The notes under the pieces were generated by a model, which saw nothing but the letters and a program-made list of their open reading frames with translations, had not been told where the DNA came from and searched no databases. The translations under genes and the position numbers were made by a program. Shown here piece by piece: positions 1-8,325 of a stretch of DNA of 64,000 nt; within the stretch, counting starts at the first letter, position 1, and each line of letters starts with the position of its first letter. The DNA lies in assembly GCF_019396385.1 (NCBI RefSeq), contig NZ_JAHKRN010000045.1, forward strand, positions 1 to 64,000, read 5' to 3'. The stretch comes from Nonomuraea harbinensis. GTDB taxonomy: Bacteria > Actinomycetota > Actinomycetes > Streptosporangiales > Streptosporangiaceae.

Positions 1-340
1 GCGGCGTCTCCGGCGCGAAGCGGAAGCCGAGACCGTCGAGCCAGTCGACGGTCTCGGCGGCGTTCTCCACCACGGTGCGGACGAGGTCCTCGCGGACGGT
101 GCCGCCGCTGATGCGGCGGATGTCGGCCAGGTGCGCCTCGACGGAGTCGGCGATGCCGCGCTCGGCCTGCCGCCGCGTCCCCGCGGCCGCCATGTGGCCG
201 CCGGAGATGTGCAGCGTGCCGCCGACGCGGTGGTCCTTCTCCACCAGGAGCACCCGGGCGCCGCCGTGCGCGGCCTCCGCCGCGCACGGGATGCCCGCGG
301 TGCCCGCGCCCACCACCACGAGGTCGTAGTCCAGTTCCAC
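1..340 (-). CDS. FAD-dependent oxidoreductase, 3' end cut by window edge
   Basis: Only the N-terminal ~113 residues are in the window. The protein opens with a Rossmann FAD-binding motif (V-V-G-A-G-T-A-G) and a second Gly-rich stretch (V-G-G-T-L-H), typical of the fumarate reductase/3-ketosteroid dehydrogenase flavoprotein family. GTG at 340 is chosen because CAGGAG lies just upstream. It sits 28 nt after the 369-827 gene in the same orientation, so it is probably the last seen gene of the nitrilase-ALDH operon. It resembles the flavoprotein at 4320-5984 in the FAD motif and the following G-T-R-R-Q region. Substrate unknown. Confidence 0.85.
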   Translation of the reverse strand, partial: MELDYDLVVVGAGTAGIPCAAEAAHGGARVLLVEKDHRVGGTLHISGGHMAAAGTRRQAERGIADSVEAHLADIRRISGGTVREDLVRTVVENAAETVDWLDGLGFRFAPETP

Positions 341-368
341 CAGTGATTCTCCTGAGATTCGGGTACGG

Positions 369-827
369 TCAGGCGCCGGCCGGCACGTACCAGCGTTCGG
401 GCTCGGCGCCGGGGACGCGGCGCTCCTCGATGACGGTGAGGCGGCTCAGCGCGCCGTCCTCGAAGTGCTGCCACAGGCGGGTGCGATAGTCGCCGGTGGG
501 CATCGACATCTCGACGATGCGCTCCCGCGGGCGGTCGTTCCAGCCGAAGGTGAACACGATGGCCTGGTCGCCGGCGCGGGCGGTGGCGCCCCACATCTCG
601 GTGTCGACGAACTGGACGGAGTCGCCGTCGACGATCGCGCGGTAGTGCCGCACCGCCGGTTCGGCGCCCTCGCGCAGGTAGACGACCTTCTCGGTCCAGT
701 CGGTGCCTTCCATCCGGCCTTCCTGACGGCTGGGGTAGCGCTCCAGCACGGTGCCGTCGGGGGCGAGCACGGTGTAGGTGCCCTCCCACACTCCGGACAT
801 GTCGCGCAGGATGTCGGCGATGGTCAT
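369..827 (-). CDS. Small conserved protein of unknown function (~150 aa family, copy 1)
   Basis: A 152-residue protein beginning MTIADILRDMSGVWEG. It has a lipocalin-like feel: Trp-Glu-Gly near the start, then alternating beta-strand segments and a C-terminal E-E-R-R-V-P-G motif. The product at 27107-27571 shares the G-V-W-E-G start, the L-W-Q-R/H-F core and the I-E-E-R-R-V-P-G-A end, so they are paralogues. The product at 43152-43598 looks like a third, more distant member. The ATG overlaps the ALDH stop by ATGA, implying translational coupling. No catalytic motif is evident; ligand binding is only a guess. Confidence 0.8.
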   Translation of the reverse strand: MTIADILRDMSGVWEGTYTVLAPDGTVLERYPSRQEGRMEGTDWTEKVVYLREGAEPAVRHYRAIVDGDSVQFVDTEMWGATARAGDQAIVFTFGWNDRPRERIVEMSMPTGDYRTRLWQHFEDGALSRLTVIEERRVPGAEPERWYVPAGA

Positions 828-2266
828 CGTTCCTCCGTCTGGGTGGGGGTGCCGTCGTAGTACCAGGGGCGGATGCCGGCGCTGCCCCGCATGAGCAGGG
901 CGCGGCGGCGGAGGAAGCGCCGCACGGACGGCGGCCCCATGCGGGACGCGCCGAGCCCGGACGACTTGAAGGAGTTCTTCTCCGCTTCGGGGAACATGCC
1001 GGTCAGGCAGACGTCGTTGACGCTGACCGCCCCGGCCTCCAGCCGGTGCGCGACCGGGGCGGCCTGCTCGGCGGTGGCGGCGAAGACGGCCGCGCTCAGC
1101 CCGAACTCGGTGTCGTTGGCGAGCGTGACGGCCTCGTCCTCGCCGTCGAAGGGCATGATCGGGATGATCGGGCCGAACGTCTCCTCGCGCATCACCCGCA
1201 TGGAGTGGTCGACGCCGGTCAGCACGGTGGGCCGCAGATAGGCGCCGCCGCCGAGATACTGGATCGTGCCGCCGGTCCGGATCACGGCGCCCTTGGCGAC
1301 GGCCTCCTCCAGTTGCTCGCGGATGACGTCCACCTGGGCGTCGCTGATGATCGGCCCGATCTGGCCGTCGCCGATGTCCGGGTACGCGAGCTCGACCTGT
1401 TCGGCCTTGGCCACCAGCGCCTCGGTGAACTCCTCGACCACCGCGCGGTCCACGTACACCCGCTCGATGGACATGCAGGAATGGCCGGAGTTGATCGTCG
1501 AGCCCCACAGGATGGCGGAGGAGGCGGCGTCCAGGTCGGCCGAGGCGGTGACGATCGCCGGGTCCTTGCCGCCCAGCTCAAGGAAGGCGGGGATGAAGTG
1601 CTCGGCGGCCGCGCGGCCCACCGCGCGGCCGGTGCGCACGCTGCCGGTGAAGCACACCGCGTCGGCCACCGCGACCATGGTGGCGCCGGTGGCGCCGTCG
1701 CCCTCCACCACGGTGAGGACGCCCGCCAGCTCCTCGACCTCGGCCACGCACGCGCGCAGCACGGGGATGAAGCGCGGCGTCACCTCGCTCGGCTTCAGCA
1801 GCACCGCCGACCCGGCCAGCAGGGCGGGCACCGCGTCGATGAGGGCGAGCTGGAACGGGAAGTTCCACGGCGAGATCACCGCCACGACCGGGTACGGCAC
1901 CAGGTCGCCGGTGACGTGCACGTCGGGGTCGGCGGTGGGGGCCGGATCCTCCGGGGCGAAGGCGGCTTCGGCGTACCGGCAGGTGCGCTCGATGCTGGTC
2001 AGCACCGAGTCGACCTCCAGCTGCGAGACCCAGCGGCGTCCCGTGTCGGTCTCCAGCCGGGCGACCAGCTCGTCGCGGTGCCGGGTGACCGCGTCGCCGA
2101 ACGCGCGCAGCGCCTCGGCGCGCCGCTCGACCGGCTGGGCGGCCCACGCGCTCTGGCGGGCGCGCAGCGCGCCCGCGGCGGCGATGATCTCGTCGTCGCC
2201 CGCGGCGACGATGGTGTGGTCCGGGGTGCCGGTGCGGGGGTTCCGGACGTGGATCTCCCTGGGCAT
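824..2266 (-). CDS. Aldehyde dehydrogenase family protein
   Basis: A 480-residue NAD(P)-dependent aldehyde dehydrogenase, normal family length. Visible motifs are S-P-W-N-F-P (residues 132-137, oxyanion Asn), K-P-S-E (158-161, cofactor binding), L-E-L-G-G-K (229-234, general base Glu230) and G-H-S-C (261-264) with catalytic Cys264. It should oxidise an aldehyde intermediate to its acid in the cytoplasm. A GGAGG sits before the ATG. It lies 9 nt after the nitrilase-fold gene and overlaps the next gene by 4 nt, so all are co-transcribed from the operator-bearing promoter near 3340. Substrate unknown. Confidence 0.93.
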   Translation of the reverse strand: MPREIHVRNPRTGTPDHTIVAAGDDEIIAAAGALRARQSAWAAQPVERRAEALRAFGDAVTRHRDELVARLETDTGRRWVSQLEVDSVLTSIERTCRYAEAAFAPEDPAPTADPDVHVTGDLVPYPVVAVISPWNFPFQLALIDAVPALLAGSAVLLKPSEVTPRFIPVLRACVAEVEELAGVLTVVEGDGATGATMVAVADAVCFTGSVRTGRAVGRAAAEHFIPAFLELGGKDPAIVTASADLDAASSAILWGSTINSGHSCMSIERVYVDRAVVEEFTEALVAKAEQVELAYPDIGDGQIGPIISDAQVDVIREQLEEAVAKGAVIRTGGTIQYLGGGAYLRPTVLTGVDHSMRVMREETFGPIIPIMPFDGEDEAVTLANDTEFGLSAAVFAATAEQAAPVAHRLEAGAVSVNDVCLTGMFPEAEKNSFKSSGLGASRMGPPSVRRFLRRRALLMRGSAGIRPWYYDGTPTQTEER

Positions 2267-2275
2267 GTCGCCTCC

Positions 2276-3316
2276 TCAGATGAGGCCGTCGCCGGCCAGC
2301 CGTTCGATGACGGCACGCTGGGTGGTCACGAAGTGCTCTCGCCCGGTCTCGCCGGGCCGCACCGTGTCGGGCGGGTAGAAAGAGGTGCGGGCGTAGCTGG
2401 CCGCGTAGAGCTCGAACCGCTGGCGGGGGAGCAGGTTCATCATCTCCGGGGTCCTGCGGGCCCGGCGCAGCGCGGCCAGGTCGATCTCCGCGTTGGCGGC
2501 CATCGTCTCGCCCTGACCGGCCTTGGCCAGCACGAGGCCGCGGTGGTCGACGATCTGGCTGCCGCCGTCGCCGGAGGCCGCGGGCATGCCGGTGCCGTAC
2601 AGGCCGCCGGTGTTGGCGGAGACCACGTACGCGCCGTTCTCCACGGCGCGGGCCAGCTTGGCCACGTTCTTCGGCGAGAGCAGCGCGCTGCACACCTCCG
2701 ACGAGCTGTGCAGGAACACCTCCGCGCCGCGCATGGCCAGGCAGCGGGCCACCTCGGGGAAGAGGATCTCCTCGGAGGCGATCGCGGCGAGCGTGCCGAT
2801 CTCGGTCCTGGCGACGGGGAAGAGCGCGTCCTCGCCGTAGACGGCCAGGTAGCGGTCCAGGATGTCGTGCGGGGTCACGGCGTACATCGAGTTGAGCCGC
2901 CGGTAGCGGAGCACGGTCTCGCCCGCCGGGTCGAAGACGACCGACGCCTGGAAGTAGACGCCGGGGAAGTGCTCGTCCGTCTCGTAGCCGTTGACGCACA
3001 GGAAGACGCCCGCGTCCCTCGCGATGTCCGCGAGCCGGGCGTACTCCGGGCCGCCGGGCGCCAGGGCGGCGCGGTCGCACCACTCCTGGAACGGCTCCCC
3101 GATGGGGTGGCCGGTCAGCAGGTACTCCGGCAGGACGACCAGCCGCACGCCGGGGCCGACGAACCGCTTGGTCGCGGTGACCTGCTCGTGCACGCGGTCG
3201 ACGGCGGCCCGTATCTGGTCGCGGGCGGCGGCCGCGCTCTCGGCGCGGTTGACGGCATGACAGGCGGTCTGCAGGGCGACAGCACGGTACGCGGTCGCGG
3301 GCGGATCCTGGGACAC
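2276..3316 (-). CDS. Nitrilase-superfamily (carbon-nitrogen hydrolase fold) protein with altered catalytic residues
   Basis: About 346 residues. The nitrilase fold is clear: the Glu motif V-L-P-E-Y-L (Glu64) and the strand before the nucleophile ending E-I-L-F-P-E. But the usual I-C-Y-E nucleophile region reads A-S-E-E, placing Ser181 where Cys is expected, and the Lys position reads Y-R-R (139-141). So two of the E-K-C triad residues appear replaced. It may be a pseudoenzyme or use different chemistry. I prefer GTG 3316, preceded by AGGAG six bases upstream, over the longer GTG at 3334, which lies inside the operator 3328-3352. First gene of the minus-strand operon. Confidence 0.82.
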   Translation of the reverse strand: MSQDPPATAYRAVALQTACHAVNRAESAAAARDQIRAAVDRVHEQVTATKRFVGPGVRLVVLPEYLLTGHPIGEPFQEWCDRAALAPGGPEYARLADIARDAGVFLCVNGYETDEHFPGVYFQASVVFDPAGETVLRYRRLNSMYAVTPHDILDRYLAVYGEDALFPVARTEIGTLAAIASEEILFPEVARCLAMRGAEVFLHSSSEVCSALLSPKNVAKLARAVENGAYVVSANTGGLYGTGMPAASGDGGSQIVDHRGLVLAKAGQGETMAANAEIDLAALRRARRTPEMMNLLPRQRFELYAASYARTSFYPPDTVRPGETGREHFVTTQRAVIERLAGDGLI

Positions 3317-3327
3317 CCGATGCTCCT

Positions 3328-3352
3328 GTTCCACTCCATGAAACGGCGTTTC
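3328..3352 (-). promoter_or_regulatory. Tripartite operator, site 1
   Basis: Read on the minus strand: GAAAC-gcc-GTTTC-(7 nt)-GGAAC. It ends a few bases before the ribosome-binding site of the nitrilase-fold gene. A TATAGT at 3370-3375 (minus strand) could be the -10; no good -35 was found. One of ten sites with the same spacing in the window. Confidence 0.75.
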
Positions 3353-3422
3353 TGGTTTCTACAGGTTGGACTATAGGAAGCGCGCCGCGCAAGAGCAGGG
3401 AACCGTCCAACCTGCGACATCA

Positions 3423-3477
3423 TTGACAGTCAGCGACATCCCGCCTTAGTTTGAAACACCGTTTCGAGGGACGGAAC
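3423..3477 (+). promoter_or_regulatory. Promoter with tripartite operator, site 2
   Basis: TTGACA at 3423-3428, an 18-nt spacer, TAGTTT at 3447-3452, then the operator GAAAC-acc-GTTTC-(7 nt)-GGAAC at 3453-3477, directly abutting the -10 box. A protein bound here should block initiation. Drives the VOC/flavoprotein/VOC operon starting at 3502. Confidence 0.82.
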
Positions 3478-3501
3478 AGTCTGGATCTGCGGAGGTGCGG
3501 C

Positions 3502-4320
3502 TTGTCGCTGGGAGCGATCGTCGAGGCGGTCATCGCCTGCAGGGATGTCGGAGCGTCGGCCGCCTTCCATGCCAGGGCCTTCGGGCTCGACGTGCTGGCG
3601 GACGACGGGCGGGAGGCGCTGCTCGGGGTCGAGGGTGTGGACACCGGCCGGATCCGCCTCGTGCCCGGCGCGGACGCGCCCGACCCTCAGCTCTGGGACG
3701 TCGGCCCCCGCCTGCTCGGCATGTACTCGCGTGACCTGACGCGCACCACCCGGCTGATCGACGAGGCGGGCGGCAGGTCCAGGGAGATCGTGACCTACCC
3801 GTACGGAGCCGCGTCCCTGACCGAGGCCGTGGCCCTGGGCGCGGACGGCGTGTGGTGGACGCTGCCGCAGGCGGGCGCCGGTCACCGGCCCAGCCCCGCG
3901 CTGGAGCGCGACCCCGGCCGTCTGCACGGCGAGCTGCACACCGCCGTCATCGTGCCGCGGGACCATGACGCCGCGCTGGCCTTCTTCACCGCCGGCGGCG
4001 GGCTCAAGGTGCTGTTCGACGGGGAGATGAGCGGCCCGCCGTTCGACCGGATGACCGGCATGCCGGCGGACGCGAGCCTGCGGCTGTCGTTCCTGGTCTC
4101 CGCCGACCAGGCTCCGGCCCGCCTGGAGATCATGTCCTTCACCGGCGTCGACGCGGCCGACCTGTCGGACCGGCCGCTCGGCCTGCGCCGGGTGGTGTTC
4201 GCCGCGGACGACCCGGTGGCCACGGCCGCGGAGCTGGAGCGTCACGGCGGCGAGCGGCTGGGCGAGCTGCTGGTGCGCGGTCCCGCTGGGCTGGCGATCC
4301 AGCTGACCGGAGGCGCGTGA
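3502..4320 (+). CDS. VOC-superfamily protein, two tandem domains (copy 1)
   Basis: A 272-residue protein built of two vicinal-oxygen-chelate modules (residues ~5-125 and ~145-270), each with the beta-alpha-beta-beta-beta pattern of glyoxalase/extradiol dioxygenase folds. TTG 3502 is chosen because GGAGG lies six bases upstream; a longer frame from 3451 would start inside the promoter. The stop overlaps the next start. Five double-VOC proteins occur in this cluster; they may be ring-cleaving, isomerising or lyase enzymes on pathway intermediates. Ligands cannot be assigned by eye, so activity is open. Confidence 0.82.
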   Translation: MSLGAIVEAVIACRDVGASAAFHARAFGLDVLADDGREALLGVEGVDTGRIRLVPGADAPDPQLWDVGPRLLGMYSRDLTRTTRLIDEAGGRSREIVTYPYGAASLTEAVALGADGVWWTLPQAGAGHRPSPALERDPGRLHGELHTAVIVPRDHDAALAFFTAGGGLKVLFDGEMSGPPFDRMTGMPADASLRLSFLVSADQAPARLEIMSFTGVDAADLSDRPLGLRRVVFAADDPVATAAELERHGGERLGELLVRGPAGLAIQLTGGA

Positions 4321-5984
4321 TGAGCGCGGGGAACGGTGGCGCGAACGGCGCGGGGAACGGTGGCGCGAACGGCGCGGGGAACGGTGGCGCGAACGGCGCG
4401 GGGAACGGTGGCGCGAACGGCGCGGGGAACGCGGAGGATCTGGGGCGTTACGACGTCATCGTGATCGGCGCGGGCGGGGCCGGGATGTGCACGGCGATCG
4501 AGGCCGCCGCCGCGGGCGCGAGCGTGCTGGTGCTGGAGAAACAGAGCCGGATCGGCGGGATGCTGCACATCGCCAACGGCGAGTTCAGCGGGGCCGGGAC
4601 CCGCCGCCAGCGCGAGCGCGGCATCGACGACAGCCCCGAGCGCCACTTCGAGGACGTGCTGCGCCTCTCCCACAGCAAGGTGGACGAGAAGCTGGCCTGG
4701 AAGTCGGTCAAGGCGCAGGGCGAGACCGTCGACTGGCTCGACGGCCAGGGCTTCGACTTCCATCCCGACACCCCTGGCCTGGTGCACGGGCACGAGGTGT
4801 ACTCGGTGCCGCGCACGTACTGGGGCGTCAAGAGCGGCCTGTCGGTGGTGAAGCCGCTGAAGCGGCGGCTGGAGGAGCAGATCGAGGCCGGCCGCGTACG
4901 GCTGCTGCTGAACACCCGCCTCACCGGCGCGATCGTCGACGCCGACGGCCGCGTCACCGGCATCAGCGCGGCCACCGCGACCAGCGCGACCAGCGCGGCC
5001 GGAGCGGCCGGAGCGGCCGGCGCGGCCACCGCCGCGAATGGCGCGAACACCGCGACCGCCGCGACCGGTGCAGGCGATGCCGGTGGTGAGGTCGTCGCGC
5101 ACGGCGGTGCCGTTGTGCTGGCCACTGGCGGCTATGACGCCAACCCCGGCCTGCGCAATCGCTTCCTGCCGGTCGGTTGTGAGAGCGCGCTGATCGGCTG
5201 TCTGCCGCATGCCACCGGTGACGGCCTGGAGCTGGCGATGGGGCTCGGCGCGCAGGTGAGCCGCGACGGTTACTTCATCCCCGTGATGGGGCTGATCCCG
5301 GACCCGGGTCAGGAGGGCTTCGCGGTCGACTACCGCGAGGCGTTCATCGAGGTCGCGCCCGCGTACCGGACCCCGTACGAGATCTGGGTGAACGACCGGG
5401 GCGAGCGGTTCGTCGCGGAGGACGGCGCCAGCCCGGAGCACCGCGAGCGGGCGCTGCTGGCACAGCCGCGGATCGCCATGCACGTCGTGTGGGACCGGGC
5501 GATCGCCGAGACGGCCGAGCCGCTGATCCGCAACGGCGCCGGCGACTGGACCCGCGAGCGGATGCTGGCCGAGCTGGAGCGCGGCCGGTGGATCGCCGTC
5601 GCCGACACCCTGGAGGAGCTGGCCGCGAAGCTCGGCGTCGCGCCCGGGGGCCTGGCGGCCACCGTGGAGAGGTACAACGCCGCGGTGCGGGCCGGCCGCG
5701 ACGACGACTTCGGCCGCACGACGCTGCCGGCGCCGATCGAGCGGGCGCCGTTCTACGGGATCACCACGGTCGGGGCCTCCATCCTCAGCCGCGACGGGCT
5801 GCGCGTGAACGAGGACCTGGAGGTGCTGACCGAATCCGGCGCACCCCTCCCCGGGCTCTACGCGGTCGGGGAGATCCTCGGCAACAACGTGTTCGCCGGG
5901 GACAACTACGTCGGCGGCATGAGCGTGACACCGGCGATGACGCTCGGCCGCGAGCTGGGCGCCAGGCTGGGGGCGGGCCGATGA
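4320..5984 (+). CDS. FAD-binding oxidoreductase (fumarate reductase/ketosteroid dehydrogenase type)
   Basis: A 554-residue flavoprotein. The FAD-binding motif (V-I-V-I-G-A-G-G-A-G) comes after ~40 residues, and the C-terminal FAD-capping region (A-V-G-E-I-L-G-N-N-V) is present. The N-terminal lead is four perfect copies of an 8-residue unit, A-G-N-G-G-A-N-G. A second Ala/Thr/Gly-rich insert lies around residues 215-260. Both look like repeat expansion in a normal ~500-residue enzyme. ATG 4320 is chosen for GGAGG spacing; it overlaps the VOC stop. Likely a dehydrogenase or reductase introducing or removing a C=C bond in the substrate. Confidence 0.88.
   Translation: MSAGNGGANGAGNGGANGAGNGGANGAGNGGANGAGNAEDLGRYDVIVIGAGGAGMCTAIEAAAAGASVLVLEKQSRIGGMLHIANGEFSGAGTRRQRERGIDDSPERHFEDVLRLSHSKVDEKLAWKSVKAQGETVDWLDGQGFDFHPDTPGLVHGHEVYSVPRTYWGVKSGLSVVKPLKRRLEEQIEAGRVRLLLNTRLTGAIVDADGRVTGISAATATSATSAAGAAGAAGAATAANGANTATAATGAGDAGGEVVAHGGAVVLATGGYDANPGLRNRFLPVGCESALIGCLPHATGDGLELAMGLGAQVSRDGYFIPVMGLIPDPGQEGFAVDYREAFIEVAPAYRTPYEIWVNDRGERFVAEDGASPEHRERALLAQPRIAMHVVWDRAIAETAEPLIRNGAGDWTRERMLAELERGRWIAVADTLEELAAKLGVAPGGLAATVERYNAAVRAGRDDDFGRTTLPAPIERAPFYGITTVGASILSRDGLRVNEDLEVLTESGAPLPGLYAVGEILGNNVFAGDNYVGGMSVTPAMTLGRELGARLGAGR
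4326..4421 (+). repeat. Four perfect 24-bp tandem repeats at the start of the flavoprotein gene
   Basis: The unit begins gcggggaacggt and encodes A-G-N-G-G-A-N-G. Four identical copies are followed by a partial fifth. Perfect identity suggests recent or unstable expansion; being 24 bp, copy changes keep the frame. Confidence 0.97.
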
Positions 5985-6946
5985 GCGCGCCGATCGGGAG
6001 CATCACGGCGGCGGTGCTCGGCGTCGCCGACTTCGGGCCGCACCTGGACTTCTACTGCGGCGAGCTGGGGTACGCGGTGGCGGCCGAGGGCGTGGTCGAG
6101 GCCGCCACCGCGGACCGGCTGTGGGGAGAGGGCGCCGGCGACGTGGAGGTGCGCTCGCTGGCCGCGGCGGGCGCCGCCACCGGCCGCATCCACCTGCTCA
6201 AGGTGAACGACCCGGCGGCGCCCGCCGTCCACCCGCACACGCTGGACCTGGGCGTGGCCGGCATCAACCTCTACACCCGCGACATCGCGGCCTCGTACGA
6301 GCGGCTGCGGGCGGCGGGTCATCCGTGGATCAGCCCACCGCAGGCGTACGACGTGCCCGTGGGGGAGCGGACCGTCCAGGTCGTGGAGGGTTACTGCCTC
6401 GGGCCCGGTGGAGTCCCCGTGGTGTTCGTCGAGCCGGCCGGTCCGCGTCCCACGGCCGCGTGGCTGGCGGACCCGGAGCGGCGGCACACGGAGCTGACCT
6501 CCGTGGTCTGCCACGTGCCCGACTTCGAGGCCGAGCTGCGTTTCTGGGCCGCGCTCGGCATGTCCGCCGGGTACGACGTGACGTTCGCCGCGCCGGGCCT
6601 GGACACCATGGCCGACCTGCCGCCGGGCACCCGGCTCAGGCTGGCTTTCCTGGCGGGCCCGGACGGCGGTACGACCCGGATCGAGATGATCCGGGCCGAC
6701 CGGCGCAGAGTGGATCGGCGTTCCGCTCAGCGGCCCGCACACGGGCTCGGGCACACCGCCTGGTCCGCGCGTACGGACGATCTGGACGAGGCCGTGGCCC
6801 GCGCCGCCGGTGCGGGAGGGCGGGTCCGATGCCGGCCGTTCGCCGCGACCACACCGCTGCACGGCACATCGCGGCTGGCCATGGTGGAGACGCCGAACGG
6901 CGTCCACGTGGAGCTGTGGCAGCCGGGACATGTTTCGGATCGTTAA
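5981..6946 (+). CDS. VOC-superfamily protein, two tandem domains (copy 2)
   Basis: A 321-residue double-VOC protein. Domain 1 starts I-T-A-A-V-L-G-V-A-D-F-G-P-H-L; domain 2 starts L-T-S-V-V-C-H-V. The product at 42063-43034 shares both segments and the C-terminal L-W-Q-P-G/R, so they are close paralogues. Each domain ends in the usual strand with an acidic or polar residue (F-V-E-P; H-V-E-L-W-Q), possible metal ligands. ATG 5981 overlaps the flavoprotein stop by ATGA. It is the last gene before the ABC receptor promoter. Function within the pathway is not determined. Confidence 0.85.
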   Translation: MSAPIGSITAAVLGVADFGPHLDFYCGELGYAVAAEGVVEAATADRLWGEGAGDVEVRSLAAAGAATGRIHLLKVNDPAAPAVHPHTLDLGVAGINLYTRDIAASYERLRAAGHPWISPPQAYDVPVGERTVQVVEGYCLGPGGVPVVFVEPAGPRPTAAWLADPERRHTELTSVVCHVPDFEAELRFWAALGMSAGYDVTFAAPGLDTMADLPPGTRLRLAFLAGPDGGTTRIEMIRADRRRVDRRSAQRPAHGLGHTAWSARTDDLDEAVARAAGAGGRVRCRPFAATTPLHGTSRLAMVETPNGVHVELWQPGHVSDR

Positions 6947-6955
6947 ACATCAGAC
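6947..6955. promoter_or_regulatory. ACATCAGAC element (second shared motif)
   Basis: ACATCAGAC (complement GTCTGATGT) ends 7 nt before the -35 box of the 7058 gene and overlaps the sequence just after the upstream stop. The same element recurs at four other promoters of the cluster and resembles GntR/FCD-type sites. Confidence 0.5.
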
Positions 6956-6962
6956 TTATCCG

Positions 6963-7021
6963 TTGACATCGGGACAGCCGCATTTCTAGGCTCCATGTAA
7001 CGCTGTTCCGCACATTGGAAT
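6963..7021 (+). promoter_or_regulatory. Promoter with tripartite operator, site 3
   Basis: TTGACA 6963-6968, 18-nt spacer, TAGGCT 6987-6992, then GTAAC-gct-GTTCC-(7 nt)-GGAAT at 6997-7021, a slightly degenerate operator around the likely start of transcription. Serves the two solute-binding lipoproteins. Confidence 0.82.
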
Positions 7022-7057
7022 TACTGGCTCGGGGGCATGAGAACAAGGAGGTGGCAC

Positions 7058-8290
7058 ATGCGTGGGACCGGACTTCGCTGGATCTCTGCGGCTGCCGTCA
7101 GCGCGCTGGTGCTCACCGGCTGTGCGAGCAAGGAAGAGCGCGCCCAGTCCACCGGCGAAACAGGGAACGCCGGCTGGAGCGCGGGCGCCGACACCATAAA
7201 GATCGGGCTCATCGCCCCGATGACCGGCGCGTACGCGATCCTGGGCATCCTCCAGGAGAACTCCATCAGGGTGGAGATGGACCGCGTCAACGAGGCCGGC
7301 GGCATCGGGGGAGCCAAGCTGGAGCTCGTCGTCCGCGACACCGCGCTCGACCCGGCCAAGGCGGTGCAGGCCAGCAACGAACTGGTCGGCGACAGCCAGG
7401 TGCACTTCGTGGTCGGGCCCTCGCTGTCGGCCTTCTACAACGCGTCCAAGAACATCTTCGAGACCAACGGCAAGCTCAACTGCCAGCCGGGCGTCGGCAC
7501 CGGCGACTTCGGTTCGCTGAAGTACGGCTTCCGCTCGCAGGACCCCAACAACCTGAGCGTCGAGAAGCTGGTGGAGTACCTCAAGGCCAAGGGCGTCAGC
7601 TCGGTCGGGCTGGTCTACGAGGCCGACGACACCGGCAAGGCCATGGACGGGTACCTCAAGGAGTACGGCCCCAAGTACGGCGTCGAGTACAAGGGCTACC
7701 AGGAGACCCGCAACGACGACCAGTCCCACCGGCCCTACGTCGACGCGCTCAAGGACGCCGGCGCGATCATCGTCTCCAGCAACGCCAGCGGCGCCAAGAC
7801 GATGGCCGCCGCCGCGGAGTCCGGCTACAAGGGCGTGATGGCCGGCACCTCAGGGCTGCAGAACGTCTCCTTCCTCGACGCCGCCCAGGACATGGCCGTC
7901 GGCTCCGTCTTCTCCGCCGGCAACGTCCAGTTCAACATCCGCGACCGCGCCACCTGGAAGCCCGGCTACCGCGCCCACGTGGAAGCCATCGAGAAGAAGT
8001 ACGGAGTGGTCGAGGGGCCGAAGTCGGGGGCCAAGATGCCCAAGGGCACGGCCATCGCCGGAGACTGCATCGTCGCCTTCGCCGCGGCGGCCGAGAGCGC
8101 CAAGTCGCTCGACGCGGACAAGCTCGCCACCGCCATGGAGCAGCTGAACATCCCCGACACCGAGACCGCCTCCGGCAACGCGATCAAGCCGGCGGACCAT
8201 GAGTTCTACCACATGGAAGACATCCACGTTTATCAGTGGGACAAGGACGCCGACGGTTGGTTCGTCACCGAAGTCACACCTCAGTCCTGA
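7058..8290 (+). CDS. ABC transporter substrate-binding lipoprotein (LIV family), copy 1
   Basis: A 410-residue periplasmic-binding-type I receptor. It starts with a short signal peptide and lipobox L-T-G-C (Cys22), so the mature protein would be anchored outside the membrane. The core (I-K-I-G-L-I-A-P-M-T-G-A) is typical of Leu/Ile/Val-family receptors, which also bind amides, urea and aromatic acids. ATG 7058 is chosen because AAGGAGG precedes it; the ATG at 7037 has none. No permease is adjacent; the partner is probably the LIV transporter at 34708-38188, whose promoter has the same operator. Confidence 0.9.
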   Translation: MRGTGLRWISAAAVSALVLTGCASKEERAQSTGETGNAGWSAGADTIKIGLIAPMTGAYAILGILQENSIRVEMDRVNEAGGIGGAKLELVVRDTALDPAKAVQASNELVGDSQVHFVVGPSLSAFYNASKNIFETNGKLNCQPGVGTGDFGSLKYGFRSQDPNNLSVEKLVEYLKAKGVSSVGLVYEADDTGKAMDGYLKEYGPKYGVEYKGYQETRNDDQSHRPYVDALKDAGAIIVSSNASGAKTMAAAAESGYKGVMAGTSGLQNVSFLDAAQDMAVGSVFSAGNVQFNIRDRATWKPGYRAHVEAIEKKYGVVEGPKSGAKMPKGTAIAGDCIVAFAAAAESAKSLDADKLATAMEQLNIPDTETASGNAIKPADHEFYHMEDIHVYQWDKDADGWFVTEVTPQS

Positions 8291-8325
8291 GCCACCTGAA
8301 AGCCCCTGAGAGGAAGACCCCCGTG

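Noticed and set aside
1046..3376. 776-codon open frame on the plus strand
   Set aside because: It is antisense to ALDH and the nitrilase-fold gene, has shadow composition rich in Arg/Gly/His, and no domain. High GC opens long false frames throughout the window.
3451..3501. Longer N-terminus for the first VOC protein
   Set aside because: It would start within the -10 box and operator, with no ribosome-binding site; TTG 3502 with GGAGG is better.
3502..6946. VOC proteins as bleomycin/fosfomycin resistance or siderophore genes
   Set aside because: The fold alone does not support it; the neighbours are catabolic.
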